Shown: positions 7,253-14,165 of the stretch, one piece after another
How positions within the stretch are numbered: position 1 is the stretch's first letter
Layout of the letters: every line of letters starts with the position of its first letter
NCBI GenBank assembly: GCA_003551805.1
Contig: PUNR01000054.1
Coordinates: 1-14,165, forward strand
Direction: 5' to 3'
DNA: 14,165 nt
Origin: Loktanella sp.
GTDB taxonomy: Bacteria; Pseudomonadota; Alphaproteobacteria; Rhodobacterales; Rhodobacteraceae
Notes under the pieces: generated by a model
Database searches by the model: none
Seen by the model: only the letters and a program-made list of their open reading frames with translations
Told to the model about the DNA's origin: nothing
Translations under genes and position numbers: made by a program

Positions 7253-8793
7253 TGGGCAATATCCTGACGCTGACGACCTTCCTGCCTTTGCTGGGTGCGG
7301 TCATTCTAGCGCTTGGCCTGCGCGGCGATGATGCTGCCGCACAGCGCAATGCGAAATGGGTCGCACTGGTGACGACGGCGGTGACGTTCATCTGTTCGCT
7401 GTTCATCCTGACCAATTTCGACCCCGCGAATACCGATTTCCAACTGGTCGAGACGACCGAATGGATTTTCGGTCTGCAATACAAGATGGGCGTTGATGGT
7501 ATTTCGATCCTGTTCGTGATGCTGACCACATTCCTGATGCCTTTGGTGATCGCGTCCTGCTGGAACGTGACCACACGGGTCAAGGAATATATGATCGCCT
7601 TCCTGATCCTCGAGACGCTGATGTTGGGCGTCTTCCTCGCGCTTGATCTGGTGCTGTTCTACCTGTTCTTCGAGGCGGGTCTGATCCCGATGTTCCTGAT
7701 TATCGGTATCTGGGGCGGCAAAGACCGGATTTACGCATCGTTCAAGTTCTTCCTTTATACCTTCCTTGGGTCTGTCCTGATGCTGGTCGCGATGGTGGCA
7801 ATGTTCACCGAGGCAGGCACCACCGACATTCCCACGCTGATGACGCACAGCTTTGGCACCGATAACTTCCGCATCTTGGGTATCCAGATTGTCGGCGGCA
7901 TGCAGACGCTGCTTTGGCTTGCGTTCTTCGCCAGCTTTGCGGTGAAGATGCCGATGTGGCCTGTGCATACATGGTTGCCTGATGCCCACGTGCAGGCACC
8001 AACGGCAGGGTCGGTCGTGCTAGCCGCAATCTTGTTGAAACTGGGCGGCTACGGCTTCCTGCGGTTCAGCTTGCCGATGTTCCCAGTCGGGTCAGAGGTG
8101 ATGGCGCCATTGGTTCTGTGGCTGTCAGCGATTGCGATTGTCTACACTTCGCTGGTCGCACTTGCGCAGTCGGATATGAAAAAGCTGATCGCCTATTCAT
8201 CCGTCGCCCATATGGGGTTCGTGACGATGGGCATTTTCAGTGCCAATCAGCAAGGCGTCGATGGCGCGATCTTCCAGATGATTAGTCACGGCTTCATTTC
8301 TGGCGCGTTGTTCCTGTGTGTCGGCGTGATCTACGACCGGATGCACACCCGCGAGATCGACGCCTATGGCGGTCTGGTGAACCGGATGCCCGCCTATGCG
8401 CTGATTTTCCTGTTCTTCACGATGGCCAATGTGGGCCTGCCGGGGACATCGGGCTTTGTCGGTGAGTTCCTGACACTGGTTGGTGTGTTTCAAGTGAACA
8501 CCTGGGTCGCATTGTTCGCGACATCGGGCGTGATCCTGTCGGCGGCCTATGCGCTGTGGCTGTACCGCCGCGTGGTGTTGGGCGATCTGATCAAGGAAAG
8601 CCTGCGGTCGATCACCGACATGACGGGGCGTGAACGGTTGATCTTTGCGCCTTTGGTCGTGATGACGCTGCTGTTGGGTGTCTATCCGGCGCTGATCCTC
8701 GATATGATCGGGCCAAGCGTTGCGGCGCTGGTTGATAATTATGATGCGGCCTTGGCGGCCTTCCATTCCGCCAGCCAATTCGCTGCGAATTAA
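7252..8793 (+). CDS. nuoM: NADH-quinone oxidoreductase subunit M (complex I, ND4)
   Basis: This is the second antiporter-like proton pump (ND4). It has 513 residues and about 14 predicted membrane helices. Conserved residues are E141 in LFFEAGLIPMFLIIGIWGG and K232 in FAVKMPMWPVHTWLPDAHV, followed by APTAGSVVLAAILLKLGGYG. A further conserved Lys lies in the SDMKKLIAYSSVAHMGF segment. It is related to NuoL and NuoN through the shared antiporter fold, but the APTAGSVVLA segment separates NuoM from the other two. Its ATG shares a base with the nuoL stop (TGATG), so translation is probably coupled by re-initiation. The gene ends 11 nt before nuoN. Confidence 0.97.
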   Translation: MGNILTLTTFLPLLGAVILALGLRGDDAAAQRNAKWVALVTTAVTFICSLFILTNFDPANTDFQLVETTEWIFGLQYKMGVDGISILFVMLTTFLMPLVIASCWNVTTRVKEYMIAFLILETLMLGVFLALDLVLFYLFFEAGLIPMFLIIGIWGGKDRIYASFKFFLYTFLGSVLMLVAMVAMFTEAGTTDIPTLMTHSFGTDNFRILGIQIVGGMQTLLWLAFFASFAVKMPMWPVHTWLPDAHVQAPTAGSVVLAAILLKLGGYGFLRFSLPMFPVGSEVMAPLVLWLSAIAIVYTSLVALAQSDMKKLIAYSSVAHMGFVTMGIFSANQQGVDGAIFQMISHGFISGALFLCVGVIYDRMHTREIDAYGGLVNRMPAYALIFLFFTMANVGLPGTSGFVGEFLTLVGVFQVNTWVALFATSGVILSAAYALWLYRRVVLGDLIKESLRSITDMTGRERLIFAPLVVMTLLLGVYPALILDMIGPSVAALVDNYDAALAAFHSASQFAAN

Positions 8794-8804
8794 GGAAGCT
8801 GACG

Positions 8805-10250
8805 ATGATTGGCGCTGATATCCAGATCCTGTTGCCCGAGATCGTGCTGGCGGTTTACGCCATGCTCGCCCTGATGGGGGCGGTTTACACGACCAAGGAC
8901 GGGGCCGCATCCTTGTTGACATGGATGACCGCGGGCATGTTCGTGCTGCTGGCTTTGGTCATCGGGGTGAACGGGCAGGGCTATAACGTCGCCTTTGACG
9001 GGATGTTCGTCGATGACGGATTTGCGCGCTTTGCCAAGGTTACGATCCTTCTGTCCGCCGCGATCGTCCTGCTGATGAGCGAAGGCTACATGCAGCGCCG
9101 CGGCTTGCTGCGGTTCGAATATCCGGTGCTGATTGCTTTGGCTGTTGTCGGCATGATGGTGATGGTCAGCGCAGGCGACCTGATGGTGCTTTACATGGGG
9201 CTGGAGCTGCAATCGCTTGCGCTCTACGTTGTGGCATCCCTGCGCCGCGACAATGCCAAATCCACCGAGGCCGGCTTGAAATACTTTGTCCTTGGCGCGC
9301 TGTCGTCCGGTCTGCTGCTTTACGGCGCATCGCTGACCTATGGCTTTGCAGGCACCACATTGTTCAGCGGTATCATCGAAGCGGCTGAAGGTGGCGCATC
9401 GCTTGGCCTGCTGTTCGGTCTGGTTTTCCTGATTGCAGGTTTCGCGTTCAAAGTGTCCGCCGCACCATTCCACATGTGGACACCCGACGTCTACGAAGGG
9501 TCGCCGACACCTGTCACCGCGTTTTTCGCCACAGCACCTAAAGTGGCTGCTATCGCGCTGTTCGCCCGTGTGGTGCATGACGCATTTGGCGGGATCGTCG
9601 GGGAATGGCAGCAGATCGTTGCCTTCCTTTCGGTGGCGTCGATGTTCCTTGGCGCTGTTGCCGCTATCGGGCAGACCAATATCAAACGGCTGATGGCCTA
9701 TTCATCAATCTCTCATATGGGGTTTGCGATGATGGGTCTGGCGGCTGGTACCGTCGGCGGTGTTCAGGCAATGCTGGTCTATATGGTGATCTATGTGACG
9801 ATGAATGTCGGCACCTTCGCCCTGATCCTGACGATGGAAAAGGACGGTCGTCCCGTGACCGATATCGCCGCGCTGAAATCCTATGCCAAGCGCCAGCCGC
9901 TGTTGGCGCTGGTGATGCTGGTGATGATGTTCAGCCTTGCGGGTGTGCCGCCGATGCTGGGGTTCTTTGGCAAATATGCCGTGCTGCTGGCGGCGTATCA
10001 GGGCGGGTTGGCATGGCTGGCGGTAGCGGGTGTGATCGCATCGGTGATCAGCGCCTTCTATTACCTGCGCATCGTCTATTACATGTATTTCGGCGAAGAC
10101 ACGCAGGCCCTTGACGGGCGCACGCCGCCTGTCTTGTGGGTCACTGCGGTGGTCACAGGCGCGATCATCGGTTTGGCGTGGATCCCCGGTGTGAACCTTT
10201 TCGGGTTGGACCCGATGGCCGCTGCCGCGGCTGCGACGCTTGTCAACTGA
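8805..10250 (+). CDS. nuoN: NADH-quinone oxidoreductase subunit N (complex I, ND2)
   Basis: This is the third antiporter-like pump (ND2), next to NuoK in the complex. It has 481 residues. Family landmarks are E134 in LYMGLELQSLALYVV and K216 in AFKVSAAPFHMWTPDVYEGS. These are followed by PTPVTAFFATAPKVAA, the NuoN form of the segment, and a later INTERIOR Lys in QTNIKRLMAYSSISHMGFA. The start ATG is preceded by aaggaag (8792-8798), overlapping the nuoM stop, with a six-nt gap. It is the last nuo gene. Its 3' end overlaps the proposed TTG start of birA by 11 nt, so there is no sign of an operon boundary. Confidence 0.97.
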   Translation: MIGADIQILLPEIVLAVYAMLALMGAVYTTKDGAASLLTWMTAGMFVLLALVIGVNGQGYNVAFDGMFVDDGFARFAKVTILLSAAIVLLMSEGYMQRRGLLRFEYPVLIALAVVGMMVMVSAGDLMVLYMGLELQSLALYVVASLRRDNAKSTEAGLKYFVLGALSSGLLLYGASLTYGFAGTTLFSGIIEAAEGGASLGLLFGLVFLIAGFAFKVSAAPFHMWTPDVYEGSPTPVTAFFATAPKVAAIALFARVVHDAFGGIVGEWQQIVAFLSVASMFLGAVAAIGQTNIKRLMAYSSISHMGFAMMGLAAGTVGGVQAMLVYMVIYVTMNVGTFALILTMEKDGRPVTDIAALKSYAKRQPLLALVMLVMMFSLAGVPPMLGFFGKYAVLLAAYQGGLAWLAVAGVIASVISAFYYLRIVYYMYFGEDTQALDGRTPPVLWVTAVVTGAIIGLAWIPGVNLFGLDPMAAAAAATLVN

Positions 10251-11001
10251 CCTGACCGGACACGGCCATTGGCCTGAGGGCTATGGTCGTGTCGTGCTGG
10301 AAACTGTAGACAGCACAATGGCAGAGGCCGCGCGCCGCGCGGCCCTGATCGACCAGCCGACATGGATCATGGCACATACGCAAACCGCTGCGCGCGGGCG
10401 GCGCGGGCGGGCGTGGCAATCGCCTGTGGGCAATCTGAACGCTACGTTGATCTTTCGACCCGACGCGACACCAGCCGAGGCCGCCCGACGGTCATTCCTT
10501 GCCGCCAACGCCTTGTTTGCTGCTTTGGCGATTTATGTGCCATCGGAAAAGCTGGCCCTGAAATGGCCTAATGACGTGCTGCTGTCGGGTGGCAAGGTTG
10601 CGGGCATCCTGCTGGAAAGCAGCGGGCAGGGGCCCTATGTCGATTGGTTGTCCATCGGCATCGGGGTCAATCTGCGCCACGTTCCGTCAGGTGTGACCGA
10701 CGCCGCTTTTGCGCCCACCAGCCTGATGGCCGCAGGCGGCTGGGAGGTCGAGCCGGGTGATTTCCTTGCCACGCTTGCCGACGCTTATGCCACGCAGGAA
10801 GCCAAGCTGAAGGAACTGGGTTTCGCCCGTATCCGGCAGGATTGGCTTAGCCATGCCGCACGGCTTGGCGAGATGATTACCGCCCGCACCATGCGCGAAG
10901 AGATAACAGGTATTTTCGACACCATCGATGATGATGGCAATCTGGTGCTTATCACCGGCACCGGCCCGCGCGCCATTTCAGCCGCGGATGTGTTTTTCTG
11001 A
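10240..11001 (+). CDS. birA: Biotin--[acetyl-CoA-carboxylase] ligase, group I (no DNA-binding domain)
   Basis: The enzyme activates biotin with ATP and attaches it to a lysine on carrier proteins such as the acetyl-CoA carboxylase BCCP. The predicted protein has 253 residues and begins directly with the catalytic domain, so it lacks the N-terminal winged helix of E. coli BirA and should not repress bio genes. Motifs: VDSTMAEA at 23-30; the biotin/adenylate loop RGRRGRAWQSPVGN at 52-65; KWPND at 108-112; GKVAGILLE at 118-126 with the catalytic Lys at K119; and IGIGVNL after that. A small C-terminal domain follows. A51 stands where E. coli has the first Gly of GRGRRGR. The TTG at 10240 is the best available start, since no ATG precedes VDSTM in frame; it lacks a strong Shine-Dalgarno and overlaps nuoN, so start confidence is moderate. 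Confidence 0.92.
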   Translation: MSTDLTGHGHWPEGYGRVVLETVDSTMAEAARRAALIDQPTWIMAHTQTAARGRRGRAWQSPVGNLNATLIFRPDATPAEAARRSFLAANALFAALAIYVPSEKLALKWPNDVLLSGGKVAGILLESSGQGPYVDWLSIGIGVNLRHVPSGVTDAAFAPTSLMAAGGWEVEPGDFLATLADAYATQEAKLKELGFARIRQDWLSHAARLGEMITARTMREEITGIFDTIDDDGNLVLITGTGPRAISAADVFF

Positions 11002-11016
11002 AGGGGAGGATGGCAC

Positions 11017-11790
11017 ATGCTTTTGGCCATTGATTGCGGCAATACCAATACGGTGTTTTCGATCTGGGACGGAACGGATTTCATCGGCACCTGGCGCACC
11101 AGTACCGAATGGCAGCGGACGGCAGATCAATATTACGTCTGGCTGAACACGCTGATGAAATTTCAAAACGTCGATGTGGTGATCGACGAGATGATCATCT
11201 CCTCCACCGTGCCGCGTGTGGTGTTCAATCTGCGGGTGCTTGCGGACAGGTATTACAATTGCCGCCCGCTGGTCGTGGGCAAGCCTGATTGCGCCTTGCC
11301 GGTGCCGCCGCGCGTCGATATCGGCACGCAGGTCGGCCCTGACCGGCTGGTCAATACCGCGGGTGCTTTTGACCGGCACGGTGGCAATCTGATCGTGGTG
11401 GATTTCGGCACGGCGACAACTTTTGACGTGGTGGAACATGACGGCGCCTATGTCGGCGGTGTGATCGCGCCTGGCGTTAACCTGAGCCTTGAGGCGCTGC
11501 ACAGCGCCGCCGCCGCCCTGCCGCATGTCGATATTACCAAGCCGCAATCCGTGGTCGGATCGAACACCGTTGCCTGCATGCAGTCGGGCATCTTTTGGGG
11601 TTACATCGGTCTGGTCCGTGAGATATGCGCAAGAATTAAAGCTGAACGCGGCAGTCCTATGCCAGTGATCGCGACCGGGGGCCTTGCTGCCTTGTTTCAA
11701 CAGACCGAAACCCTGTTCGACGCGTTCGAAGATGATTTGACGATGCACGGGCTGACCGTGATCCACCGATATAACAAGGAAAATGCATGA
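11017..11790 (+). CDS. coaX: Type III pantothenate kinase
   Basis: CoaX phosphorylates pantothenate, the first step of coenzyme A synthesis. This is the type III enzyme of the ASKHA fold, which needs a monovalent cation and is not feedback-inhibited by CoA. It has 257 residues, a normal length. Motifs in order: LLAIDCGNTNTVFSIWDG at the N-terminus with the phosphate-binding D6xGNTN; GPDR at 107-110 (pantothenate site); DFGTATT at 129-135 (second phosphate motif, catalytic Asp D129); the GGVIAPGV segment near 148-155; and ATGGLA near the C-terminus. The start is set by aggggagg at 11002-11009, eight to seven nt upstream, the strongest Shine-Dalgarno on this strand. An ATG at 11010 is out of frame. 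The stop overlaps the rnj ATG (ATGA), a coaX-rnj pairing that suggests joint translation. Confidence 0.95.
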   Translation: MLLAIDCGNTNTVFSIWDGTDFIGTWRTSTEWQRTADQYYVWLNTLMKFQNVDVVIDEMIISSTVPRVVFNLRVLADRYYNCRPLVVGKPDCALPVPPRVDIGTQVGPDRLVNTAGAFDRHGGNLIVVDFGTATTFDVVEHDGAYVGGVIAPGVNLSLEALHSAAAALPHVDITKPQSVVGSNTVACMQSGIFWGYIGLVREICARIKAERGSPMPVIATGGLAALFQQTETLFDAFEDDLTMHGLTVIHRYNKENA

Positions 11791-13466
11791 GCAGCGCGAA
11801 GGCTACCAACCGATTGATTTATTTGCCCCTTGGGGGTGCCGGTGAAATCGGCATGAACTGCTACGTTTACGGTTACGGCCCTGCGGGCAATGAACGGCTG
11901 ATCGTGGTCGATCTGGGCATCGCATTCCCTGATATGGACACAACACCGGGCGTGGACATTATCCTGCCCGATATCAGCTGGCTCAAGGCCCGCCGCAACC
12001 AGATCGACGGTATTTTCATCACACACGCGCATGAAGACCACGTCGGCGCTGTCGGCCATTACTGGCAGCAACTTGGTGCGCCGGTCTATGCCCGCCCGTT
12101 CACCGCCAATATCGCACGGCGCAAGCTGGAAGAACACGGCGCATCGCCCAAGGTTGTCAATGTCGTGGACCCTTACCCGCATGTCATTAGCTGCGGCCCG
12201 TTCAAAGTGTCCTATCTGCCAATCAGCCACTCGATCCCTGAAAGTGCCGGTCTGCTGATCGACACACCCGGTGGCCGTCTGATCCATACCGGCGATTTCA
12301 AGATCGACGAAAACCCCGTTGTTGGCGATCCTTGGAACGAGGCGTTGTGGCAAGAAGTGTCCAAGCCCGGGGTCAAGGCCCTGATCTGCGACAGCACGAA
12401 TGTGTTTTCCCAGCATGCTGGCCGGTCTGAAAGCACGCTGACCCCTGCGATCACCGAAATGATGCGCAATGCCACCGGTATGGTGGTCGCGACGACTTTT
12501 GCGTCGAACGTGGCCCGTTTGCAGACGCTGGCGACAGCCGCACGCGATGCAGGCCGGTCCATCGTTCTGCTGGGCCGCGCAATGCGTGCGATGGTCGAAG
12601 CAGCAACGAACGAAGGTCTGCTGGAAGGTTTCCCATCTGTGGTTTCCGTCGAAGACGCGCTGTCCTTGCCGCGCCAGAACCTGATGTTGCTGGTCACAGG
12701 CAGTCAGGGCGAACGCCGTGCTGCATCGGCGCAGCTGGCGCAAGGGTCTTATCTGGGCATGAAACTGAAGGAAGGGGACACGTTCCTGTTTTCCTCCAAG
12801 ATCATTCCTGGCAACGAACGCGGCGTCATCAAGATCATGAACCAATTGTCCGAACTGGGCGTTGATATCGTGGATGACGAGGGTGGCAAATACCACGTCT
12901 CTGGCCACGCCAACCGTCCCGATCTGGTGCGTATGCATGAAATCGTGAAGGCGCAAATCCTGATCCCGATGCACGGCGAACACCGCCACCTGCGCGCGCA
13001 TGCAAAACTGGCAGATGCCAATGGCATGACGGGTATCGTCGCCGTAAACGGCATGATGATCGACATGTCAGGCAACCGCCCGAAAGTGGCCGAATACATC
13101 GAAACTGGTCGCACCTATCTGGACGGGTCTGTGCAGATCGGCGCGCTGGACGGTGTCGTGCGCGACCGGATCCGTATGGCGCTGAACGGGCAGATGATCG
13201 TCACCGTCATCATCGACGAAAATGATGAAGTGTTGGGCGATCCGTGGGTCGAGATTTCGGGCCTGCCCGAAATTGGCCGCAACAACGTGCCTTTGGTCGA
13301 TGTTGTAGAAGAGGATCTGGGCCAGTTTCTGGGTCGCGCGCATCCCAAGACCTTGGCCGATGATGACAAGCTCGACAAAGAGCTTAAGATGATCGCGCGC
13401 AGATCGGCGCAGGGTGAGATCGGCAAAAAGCCCGAAGTCACCGTGATTATCAGCCGTTTGGCATAA
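11787..13466 (+). CDS. rnj: Ribonuclease J
   Basis: This is a metallo-beta-lactamase/beta-CASP ribonuclease with 5'-to-3' exo- and endonuclease activity in mRNA decay and rRNA maturation. It has 559 residues. The two-zinc site is complete: H80, H82, D84 and H85 in THAHEDHVGAV, then H148 in ISHSIPES, D170 in HTGDFKID and H396 in IPMHGEHRHL. Beta-CASP features are TTFASN at about 236-241, GSQGE at 305-309 and HVSGHA at 370-375. A C-terminal domain follows from about residue 450. aagga at 11776-11780 lies six nt before the ATG, and the start overlaps coaX by four nt. RNase J is unusual in E. coli-like bacteria but common in alphaproteobacteria, where it coexists with RNase E. It is the last gene of the + strand run; a palindrome begins eight nt after its stop. 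Confidence 0.95.
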   Translation: MSSAKATNRLIYLPLGGAGEIGMNCYVYGYGPAGNERLIVVDLGIAFPDMDTTPGVDIILPDISWLKARRNQIDGIFITHAHEDHVGAVGHYWQQLGAPVYARPFTANIARRKLEEHGASPKVVNVVDPYPHVISCGPFKVSYLPISHSIPESAGLLIDTPGGRLIHTGDFKIDENPVVGDPWNEALWQEVSKPGVKALICDSTNVFSQHAGRSESTLTPAITEMMRNATGMVVATTFASNVARLQTLATAARDAGRSIVLLGRAMRAMVEAATNEGLLEGFPSVVSVEDALSLPRQNLMLLVTGSQGERRAASAQLAQGSYLGMKLKEGDTFLFSSKIIPGNERGVIKIMNQLSELGVDIVDDEGGKYHVSGHANRPDLVRMHEIVKAQILIPMHGEHRHLRAHAKLADANGMTGIVAVNGMMIDMSGNRPKVAEYIETGRTYLDGSVQIGALDGVVRDRIRMALNGQMIVTVIIDENDEVLGDPWVEISGLPEIGRNNVPLVDVVEEDLGQFLGRAHPKTLADDDKLDKELKMIARRSAQGEIGKKPEVTVIISRLA

Positions 13467-13474
13467 GTGACAGG

Positions 13475-13500
13475 GTGGGTCGGGGTGAACCCCGACCTAC
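13475..13500. repeat. Palindrome copy 1, possible bidirectional terminator or REP-like repeat
   Basis: A 12-bp stem with a 2-nt centre (one G-T wobble) spans 13475-13500. The 20-bp core at 13478-13497 is GGTCGGGGTGAACCCCGACC. It differs by one base from copy 2 at 13873-13892. It lies between the convergent ends of rnj (stop ends 13466) and the Mpo1-like gene (stop begins 13505), which suits a bidirectional terminator. Neither side has a T tract, so classical intrinsic termination is not supported by the sequence. Confidence 0.7.
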
Positions 13501-13504
13501 GCTT

Positions 13505-13807
13505 TCAGATCTTGCCGGTGATTTTTGCTAGCCACCAGCGGGTGCCGACAAGCAGGAATCGCCAGTCTTTCAGAAATTCCGGCGGTTTGCCTTCGATGGC
13601 ATGGCCGACGAATTGCAAGACCCAGCCGATGACGAACAGCCAGATTGCCGCGGCCCAAAGCCCGGCACCAAACAGGCTAAGCAGTCCAAACACGATAGAC
13701 ACCAGTATCATCGGAATACCGATGGTATGGGTCAATTGGTTCAGCCGGTTTTGGTGGCTTTCCTGATATTTGGCGATCCAGTGATCCCAGCTTTTGCCTT
13801 TTAACAT
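13505..13807 (-). CDS. DUF962 / Mpo1-like small membrane protein
   Basis: A 100-residue protein with two hydrophobic stretches (about 29-47 and 49-69) and charged ends. The pattern matches the DUF962 (yeast Mpo1/YGL010w) family: H18 in SHQNRLNQL, H27 just before TIGIPMI, and H69 in LQFVGHAIEGKPPEF near a lipid-facing segment. In yeast, Mpo1 is an Fe(II)-dependent dioxygenase for alpha-oxidation of 2-hydroxy fatty acids from phytosphingosine; conserved histidines are thought to bind the iron. Whether this bacterial short form does the same is inference. The start is supported on the - strand by a ggagg complement at 13815-13819, seven nt before the ATG. It is transcribed against rnj and lies between two copies of a palindrome. 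It is near the short end of the family but looks complete. Confidence 0.8.
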   Translation of the reverse strand: MLKGKSWDHWIAKYQESHQNRLNQLTHTIGIPMILVSIVFGLLSLFGAGLWAAAIWLFVIGWVLQFVGHAIEGKPPEFLKDWRFLLVGTRWWLAKITGKI

Positions 13808-13828
13808 AGCAAATCCTCCCCCCTTGAA

Positions 13829-13857
13829 GGGTGGATGCGCGGGCAGGTCTCTGTCAA
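13829..13857 (-). promoter_or_regulatory. Possible partial promoter for the Mpo1-like gene
   Basis: On the - strand, a perfect -35-like TTGACA lies at 13857-13852, 44 nt upstream of the start codon. At the standard 17-nt spacing the -10 position (13834-13829) reads ccaccc, which is a poor match. Either the promoter is weak or activator-dependent, or the hexamer is chance. The gene is separated from the upstream - strand gene by a palindrome, which makes an own promoter plausible. Confidence 0.25.
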
Positions 13858-13871
13858 GATTGACGCTAGGT

Positions 13872-13893
13872 AGGTCGGGGTTAACCCCGACCT
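13872..13893. repeat. Palindrome copy 2
   Basis: A perfect 22-bp palindrome centred between 13882 and 13883. Its 20-bp core, 13873-13892, is GGTCGGGGTTAACCCCGACC, one base different from copy 1 about 395 bp away. It begins four nt beyond the stop codon of the partial - strand gene (stop at 13898-13900) and lies upstream of the Mpo1-like gene. It could end transcription of the upstream gene or be a dispersed palindromic repeat. No T tract follows it on the - strand (next bases are tacctagc). Confidence 0.7.
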
Positions 13894-13897
13894 CTAT

Positions 13898-14165
13898 TCA
13901 CCCTTTGGCGCGTTCTTCAAAGCTTTTCGCGATGAAACTGGGTGTATCGTCACCCATACCCACAATTTTCGGCCCGTTATCGCGCCGGTCGTTGTTGCGG
14001 TTGTGCTGGTGCTGGCGTGGCTGTTCATCACGCGGCTTTTGCGGCTCGCGCGGTGGACGCGGCGCGCGTTCCTGCGGTTGCGCGGCAGGTGTTTCGACCA
14101 CAGTTTCGACCAGTGCGGTGGCGACTTCTGCTGCCGGTGCCTCCTTCGCGGGGCTACGGCGGCTA
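13898..14165 (-). CDS. C-terminal end of a protein with a disordered Pro/Arg-rich tail (possible DEAD-box RNA helicase), cut by the window edge
   Basis: The frame is open from the right edge to a TGA at 13898-13900, giving the last 88 or so residues of a larger protein. No catalytic domain is in view. The visible part starts Ala/Glu/Val-rich (about 20 residues). It then becomes a Pro-, Arg-, Glu- and Gln-rich stretch with RAPRPPREPQKPRDEQPRQ and an Asn/Arg/Asp run, typical of RNA-binding disordered tails. It ends in a more ordered motif, GPKIVGMGDDTPSFIAKSF. From memory, a VVGMGD.vPsF-like ending occurs at the C-terminus of alphaproteobacterial RhlE-type DEAD-box helicases; this is a lead, not proof. 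Another RNA-associated protein remains possible. A GTG at 14099-14101 lies inside the frame, but reading continues upstream without a stop, so it is not taken as the start. Confidence 0.55.
   Translation of the reverse strand, partial: SRRSPAKEAPAAEVATALVETVVETPAAQPQERAPRPPREPQKPRDEQPRQHQHNRNNDRRDNGPKIVGMGDDTPSFIAKSFEERAKG

Noticed and set aside
7306..7989. - strand open frame opposite nuoM
   Set aside because: A shadow of nuoM with the same His/Gln/Asp-rich composition and no family resemblance.
8790..9578. - strand open frame opposite nuoN
   Set aside because: Antisense shadow of NuoN. The apparent Cys/His richness could suggest a metal-binding protein, but it comes from complements of Ala, Thr and Met codons.
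11697..13001. - strand open frame (434 codons) opposite coaX and rnj
   Set aside because: It crosses the coaX-rnj junction antisense to two well-supported genes and has no recognisable domain.
13467..13766. + strand frame after rnj
   Set aside because: It runs antisense to the Mpo1-like gene, whose histidine motifs and Shine-Dalgarno support the - strand, and its start region is the palindrome.

Overview
The window is a compact, GC-rich stretch of an alphaproteobacterial chromosome. It most likely comes from the Rhodobacterales/roseobacter group. Evidence for this: a nuo cluster carrying an extra small gene between nuoI and nuoJ; a NuoG without the optional N7 cluster ligands; and group I birA, type III pantothenate kinase (coaX) and RNase J (rnj) following nuoN directly. 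No species can be named from the sequence alone.

Layout. Positions 1-224 are a leader: an imperfect inverted repeat at 15-37, then roughly 190 nt with no convincing gene. Positions 225-10250 hold, all on the + strand, nuoG, nuoH, nuoI, a carboxymuconolactone-decarboxylase-fold (CMD) gene, nuoJ, nuoK, nuoL, nuoM and nuoN. These encode the electron-transfer subunits G and I and the whole membrane arm of respiratory complex I except NuoA. Cys/His ligand sets for N1b, N5, N4, N6a and N6b are all visible, as are the key Glu and Lys residues of the proton-pumping subunits. Most gaps are 4-nt overlaps to 11 nt. The exception is a 76-nt nuoJ-nuoK spacer with a small hairpin. Positions 10240-13466 continue the same run with birA, coaX and rnj, again overlapping or closely spaced, so respiration, cofactor supply (biotin attachment, CoA) and RNA turnover may share transcripts.

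The strand switches at about 13.5 kb. A 100-residue DUF962/Mpo1-like membrane protein is on the - strand. It is followed by the C-terminal end of a second - strand gene that runs off the window. That tail is disordered, rich in Pro/Arg/Glu, and possibly belongs to a DEAD-box RNA helicase. Two near-identical 20-bp palindromes (13478-13497 and 13873-13892) flank the Mpo1-like gene, each just beyond the stop codon of a - strand gene.

I see no mobile element, CRISPR, tRNA/rRNA or defence system, and no broken gene. The window is mostly ordinary core genome. The points most worth a second look are the CMD-fold gene inside the complex I operon, the paired palindromes, and the joining of the nuo operon to birA-coaX-rnj.
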